This document shows positions 59,710 to 64,000 of a stretch of DNA of 64,000 nucleotides, piece after piece. This DNA is from Isoetes taiwanensis (taxonomy: Eukaryota > Streptophyta > Lycopodiopsida > Isoetales > Isoetaceae). The position numbers were made by a program, and so were the translations under genes. Location: NCBI GenBank assembly GCA_021234155.1, contig JAJEKV010000079.1, positions 4,736,417 through 4,800,416 of the forward strand, given 5' to 3'. The stretch's first letter is position 1; each line of letters begins with the position of its first letter. A model generated the notes under the pieces. That model saw only the letters and a program-made list of their open reading frames with translations. It was not told the DNA's origin and did not search any database.

Positions 59710-61117
59710 ATACAAGCATTAACACTGTCACAATTTTCATCATCAATTTGAAAAAGATTGCCAATTCTTCTTGCATAAAACTTTAATTTATTGCCAAGAA
59801 AGATAGTACAAGCTCTTGAGTCAAAATTAACTCTATATCCAAGATCCACAAGTTGGCTAACCGAGATCAAATTTTTAACTATAGTGGGTACACAAAAAAC
59901 ATCTTCTACATTGACTATATTCCCTTCAAGATCTATTAGCTACAACAGTCCTCTGGCTTCTATTCTTTGAATGTCTCCATTTCCTACTTGTATGCTCCTT
60001 GAATTTGTTGCCACCAGATCCTTTTAGAAGATCAAGAGTTTGAACCATCGATCTTTTCACCCACTATCAACTACAAGACCACCACATTTTTTTATTAGAT
60101 CCCTTTTCCTTTTGAATAATTGACAAAGCATATTTTACCTCATCCTCATCCTCATCATTGCTCCTCTTATCTTCCTCTCTTTTCCTTTGTAACATATGCA
60201 CCTCGCCGCCTGGCCCTGCCTCCTCTCGCCCTGCTTGTTGCAGACCCTTCCTCCTCCCTGCTTGAACTTCCCTTTCCTTTATTCTTAGCATAATCCTTTG
60301 GTGTGGACATTTTGAAGCTAAATGTCCCTTCCCCCACATGTGTAGCAATGTATTTCCGAAGTTAAGCTTTGGGCGCTTATTTTAAAATGTCCCACCTCAT
60401 GGCAATGATAGCAAGTTTTCTTATCTCCATCATTTCTGAATTTCTTTCCAAAGATACGCAATTTCATTGGACTCCCCTTCATGTTTTATGATTTTCTTTT
60501 GTTCAAACTCACCCCTAATGATAGTTTCAAATTGTACATTTCTCGATAAAGAGAGAGAGGTTTTCATTTTCTACTACGCATCTAGCTATGGCTAGAATCG
60601 ATATCTATCACTCAAGTTTACTCCCCGCTCCTCCCAAATCAGCAATTATGTTATCAAACTTGTTGAAGTATTCTTCTACATCATCATCATCATACAATTT
60701 GAGTTTTCTCAGCCCTTTTCAAGCAAGTCAATCTGCGGAGGATGTCTTTTCCTCATAATGTTTTAACATAAATATCCACATCTCTCTAGCTGACATATTT
60801 CTTAATTTGAGTCTAATGCTGGGACTAACCTTAGAAGTGATAATCCCTTGAGCTTCTTTCTCCTTAGCATACACTGATTTTGCTGTCATACTGCTTGAAC
60901 CTCCACCTCCTCGCCAAGATTCGAAGCCTCCTCCGCAGCTAGCATCACCGGGTACTAATGGCAATGTTAGTTTGAGTGTTAAAAGAGCCCCCAAAGAATC
61001 GACCTCCTTGTTGAGCTTGTGTTCTAAATCGCTTGAGTTGCAACTTCAGAAGGATCAACTAATTCCCATAAATCTTCAACTTCAAGAATGTGTTTGATGG
61101 CATCCTTCCATACTTGA
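59710..61117 (-). pseudogene. Ty1/copia relic: gag, zinc knuckles, protease, pre-integrase
   Basis: On the minus strand, from the right: WKDAIKHILEVEDLWELVD (61090), then KEKEAQGIITSKVSPSIRLK and NMSAREMWIFMLKHYEEK, typical copia gag. It is followed by degraded CCHC knuckles (CYHCHEVGHF; CYTCG and then GKGHLASKCPHQ in another frame) and a protease remnant beginning VVDSG with an immediate stop. A pre-integrase region reads NIVNVEDVFCVPTIVKNLIS, then VSQLVDLGYRVNFDSRACTI. Integrase core and RT are absent, and sequence after about 59710 is unrelated. Many stops interrupt it. Insertion B lies at its gag end (61118). Confidence 0.78.
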
Positions 61118-62439
61118 ATATGTAGCATAATAACAGGGGGTTTCTTTTGTATTTTTATACTGTTTTTTCCTATGGTTTTGCTATGATTTGGTGAATGTAT
61201 CTGATGGAGTGTACTAATAAGTATTTCTAGAGGCGCATACATGCATGCATTTTTTTGCTCTTTTTTAATGGTTAGCACCCATGTATTTGTCGAGATGTAC
61301 AAGAAAAATATATGTACAACCCTCCCTTTGCATGCAGGAGTCGAGAGGGCATATTTTAGGGTTCGAGGCAAGGCCGACCCCTTCGTGGCTTTTACGAAAG
61401 AGGGCCTCAGCACGTTTCTTCTTCTCTCTTCGAATCGACTTCTCTCGCTTCTCATATTCGAGCGATATACGGCCCCCAACACCTCCTTTCCGAAGCTTTT
61501 GTTTGCATTGATTCTCAAGTCTTTCATTTTCGTGCTTCAATTCAAGATCCGTGCGCATTCGCTTCTCAAGTCCGAATTTGTTCTCGTTGTTGAAGTTTGG
61601 TTCTTTTCCCCGATCCCTTTTTGTCACTGGATTGTTGCTCATAATATTGCGAGCCTGTTGGAGCTTGCGCTCAAGAAGGCAGCTCTTCATGATCACCATT
61701 CCCCTTATCATCCTTCATAACACAGATCGCCGATTCTCCACTTATTTGTCAAAGAAGCATTTTATCAGAAGCTTTGTACGGCTTAGGGTTTGACTGTGGA
61801 GTAGGCAACGGCCGCTTCATCCGGGTCTAAAGGCAACCTCAAAAAAAGTGAAGTCCAAAAACACCTCTACTCGAAGCATTTAGTGGGAAGTCAACACGAA
61901 TGGTGTGTAGCTGAACTCAATGGCGGAGTTAAGATCCCAAAGAAGAATACGCTTAGGGGACATCGCCAATGGCTTGTCCAAAGATTATGGAACAGGGGGA
62001 TGGGCTCTGCGTAATGCCAGTAGAGTGTATCTCGTGATTATTACTAGCTCGAATCGCCCATCTACGCCCCTTTTAGCCCCTTTGCATTTCAAACCCTTTT
62101 CCGCTGTATTAGATGTTCATGCAAGCCAAGGACCAAAGATGGTTTTGTATCAAATCGGGGCTACTTTATCCGCTCAAAACTGTCAGATGTTTACAAATCG
62201 CTGCAGCTTTATGCATCGATATCACCGCCCAAATTTCAAATGCTCTCAAATGCTTTTTATACAAATGGTTACTAGTCCTTGAGGCCGGGTTTATTTCAAA
62301 CAGCAGAAGATCACATCACCTTTGTGAGCATCCTTGATGGATGTGCTGCAAATTGCCTCTAGCTATAGGTAGATCGGGTACATACATGCATTGTAAATTT
62401 GAATTTGGTTCAGATCCGGTCATTGAATGCCTTGACTAA

Positions 62440-62890
62440 TATGTAGCACTATTATCACAAAGATATGTTCAAGATGGACAAAGCACTAAAGCCCCTCAAG
62501 CTTTTGGATGAAATGCAAAGATGAGGGCTTGATGCCGAATGAAGTTACCATTGGAAGCATGCTTTCGCTACCGCCTATGTAGGCCGGCTTAATGAGGGAT
62601 GCCACATGTTTGTGTCCATGAGTAAAGATTATGGAATCACACCAATGTCGATCAAGATCGCGAATCGCATAATTGATCTGCTCTCAAGAACAGGGCACCA
62701 AGATGAGGCAAAGCCTTAATTTGCAACATGCCTTTCCTTCCCCGATGCTATATCATGGACGGCCATGCTTGGTTGTCATAGAGCTTCTTCACGTAAAAAA
62801 GTTGGCAATTTAATAGGTCTAGCACAAGCTGCTCATTGTCTTTGGTTGGTAAGAGATAATGGTCTCTTGGTGCAATTTAGCAAGTGATAG
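62440..62890 (+). pseudogene. Captured PPR protein fragment (PLS class, C-terminal part)
   Basis: Recognisable helical-repeat motifs follow each other in the usual order: RYVQDGQSTKAPQ, LLDEMQ, a stop, GLMPNEVTIGSMLS, VGRLNEGCHMFVSMSKDYGI, IANRIIDLLSRTGHQDEA, FPDAISWTAMLGCHRAS. This is the end of a PLS-class pentatricopeptide protein, approaching the E motif. Such proteins act in organelle RNA editing and processing. At least three frame changes or stops break it, so it is not functional. It sits inside insertion B, not next to any PPR gene, which suggests capture of a host gene piece. Class and capture are inferred from motifs only. Confidence 0.75.
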
Positions 62891-63440
62891 CTACCAGATG
62901 CTCTTACCTCTTGTGGCACTCAAATGCTTTTTATGTTTGATGTTTTACCTCTTGTGGCACTCAAATGCTTTTTATGCCACCCGGTTACTAGTCCTAAGTT
63001 ACTAGTCCCTTTGAGTGAAGGGTTTCATACATAACCCACCCAACATGATATTGAGGTCAGAGATGAAGTACTCTAGGCCTTGACAAAAAGACATTGTAAT
63101 ATCCTTGAGGCCGTGGTTTATTTCAAACAGTTGGAATCACTTTTAAAAGGGTGAAACGAAAGAGATGCACTAAACAGTAAGTCCTTCCCATTCTAACCTC
63201 TTCATACCAACCATCCTCTAGATTCAATTTGTTTGGCTATTTCTGCTAGGCTACCTTCATTTCTAGATTATGTTCAAGACAATTTGAGTGCATTGTTACA
63301 ATGTCGTCATTTTGGAGCCATTTTGGAGCCTATGAATTATGTAATTTAATGGAGCCTATAAATTATGTAATTTAAAATATATCAATCATTTTGTACTTTT
63401 TGTTTTATTTTGTTTTATTTTGTCTTTTTTTTTTTTTTTT
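62891..63440. other. Interior of insertion B; short internal duplications
   Basis: CACTCAAATGCTTTTTATG is repeated (62919, 62959), and CCTTGAGGCCG(G/T)G(G)TTTATTTCAAAC occurs at about 62278 and 63108. Ends in a T-run (63426-63440). No gene was recognised. Confidence 0.55.
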
Positions 63441-63449
63441 GGCCCGAAG

Positions 63450-63932
63450 GGTTTTTTTGTAATATAACAACCAACATAACTACTATGAACATTAATTAAC
63501 ACAAACCATTACATTAGACATGTTTAAAATTAAATTCCCCCTTAAACCCCCTTTTGTTTGGGTGCATATTCACACGGGGGGTGACGTAGGGCAGCGAGAG
63601 CCCCCAGAATTATGTTTTGCACGCATAAAAATCAACACCATATAGTACATTATGTAAAAATCTTATAGTATTTTGCAAATCTTGTTATACAGTATAACAA
63701 ATTCTGTACATCCATACCCCACAAACGAGGAACTTTGTGTACGGTGTAGATTAAGGAATAAGGGGTGAATATGCCTATCCAACAGCTCTCGTTGCCCGGA
63801 GTCACCCCCCGTGTGAATATGCACCCAAACAAAAGGGGGTTTAAGGGGGAATTTAATTTTAAACATGTCTAATGTAATGGTTTGTGTTAATTAATGTTCA
63901 TAGTAGTTATGTTGGTTGTTATATTACAAAAC
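63450..63932. mobile_element. Palindromic MITE-like element, copy 2 (complete)
   Basis: Inverted arms of about 150 bp: left from GGTTTTTTTGTAATATAACA (63450) to about 63603, right from about 63782 to 63932 ending TGTTATATTACAAAACC. The loop of about 180 bp has no coding capacity. Arm and loop sequence match 49762-50176, with the loop inverted. I could not identify a clear target duplication, so the superfamily is unassigned. Confidence 0.85.
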
Positions 63933-64000
63933 CAGGTCCTTTGTTGTAGACATCTACACTGTTGAGTAAACCAGCACCAAATCTACTGGACATGATGTCA

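Larger units (their letters stand above)
61118..63449. mobile_element. Gene-capturing insertion B, sister of insertion A
   Basis: It starts ATATGTAGCATAATAACAGG directly after copia gag sequence (TCCATACTTGA) and follows insertion A for about 130 bp, with shared patches to about 61365 (TTTGCATGCAGGAGTCGAGAGG). Its interior differs from A: an unrecognised coding-like stretch (61340-61720, open on both strands), another at 61920-62280, and a PPR fragment. It ends against a palindromic MITE-like copy. I cannot place the true right border, which may lie past the window end. Confidence 0.6.

Noticed and set aside
61265-61720. Coiled-coil-like minus-strand frame in insertion B as a real gene
   Set aside because: The plus strand is open over the same stretch as well, no start context or homologue was recognised, and it lies inside a capture element; kept only as unidentified cargo.
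1-64000. tRNA or rRNA genes
   Set aside because: No cloverleaf-like gene with A and B boxes or ribosomal sequence was seen by eye; the only tRNA-related sequence is the primer-binding site of the Tat-like element.

Overview
This looks like nuclear DNA from a land plant with a large, repeat-rich genome. There are no operons, the splice sites are eukaryotic, and the recognisable families are typical of plants: Tat-type Ty3/gypsy, Ty1/copia and L1-like retroelements, a PPR gene fragment, an ABCA transporter fragment and a EULS-type lectin relic. The style of the PPR fragment and the mixture of transposon families suggest a fern or another non-seed vascular plant, but that is a low-confidence inference. 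I found no host gene that is clearly intact; almost every coding signal is a relic or part of a mobile element.

Layout. 1-4715: a foldback-like locus made of two oppositely oriented arrays of a degenerate 19-bp unit around a large imperfect palindrome centred near 2988. 4716-8239: no convincing gene. 8240-8695: a LINE-like tail. 8696-11511: several tandem arrays, including a heat-shock-element-like array near 9.92-10.2 kb, with part of the region bracketed by 95-bp direct repeats. 11.9-13.0 kb: a possible multi-exon gene relic. 17.1-17.6 kb: a tandem array. 20.6-21.1 kb: a broken EULS lectin. 26.0-28.75 kb: a decayed transposase-like gene. 29.57-30.86 kb: an unrecognised exon set. 33.3-35.5 kb: a second transposase-like relic on the minus strand. 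36.87-39.07 kb: a second copy of the foldback family, here with its 325-bp module repeated four times head to tail. 39.1-40.4 kb: a poly(A)-ended relic. 42.66-45.11 kb: a 5'-truncated L1-like LINE with a 15-bp target duplication.

45.2-59.15 kb holds a complete but decayed Tat-like LTR retrotransposon on the minus strand. It has CCATG target duplications, TG...CA LTRs, a tRNA-Gln-type primer-binding site, gag with three zinc knuckles, protease, a second (archaeal-type) RNase H that lies before reverse transcriptase, then RT, a degenerate gypsy RNase H and integrase. Its 3' LTR is split by a 2.8-kb insertion (47373-50176) carrying ABCA transporter exons with an intron. A sister insertion with the same left end (from 61118) sits in a Ty1/copia gag relic (59.7-61.1 kb) and carries a PPR fragment. 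Both insertions have a palindromic MITE-like element at their right side, with the loop in opposite orientation in the two copies.

The most interesting signals are the RNase H arrangement in the Tat element, the unclassified gene-capturing insertion family, the modular foldback/19-bp-array family, and the heat-shock-element array. Everything was read by eye; family names rest on motif recognition, not on searches.
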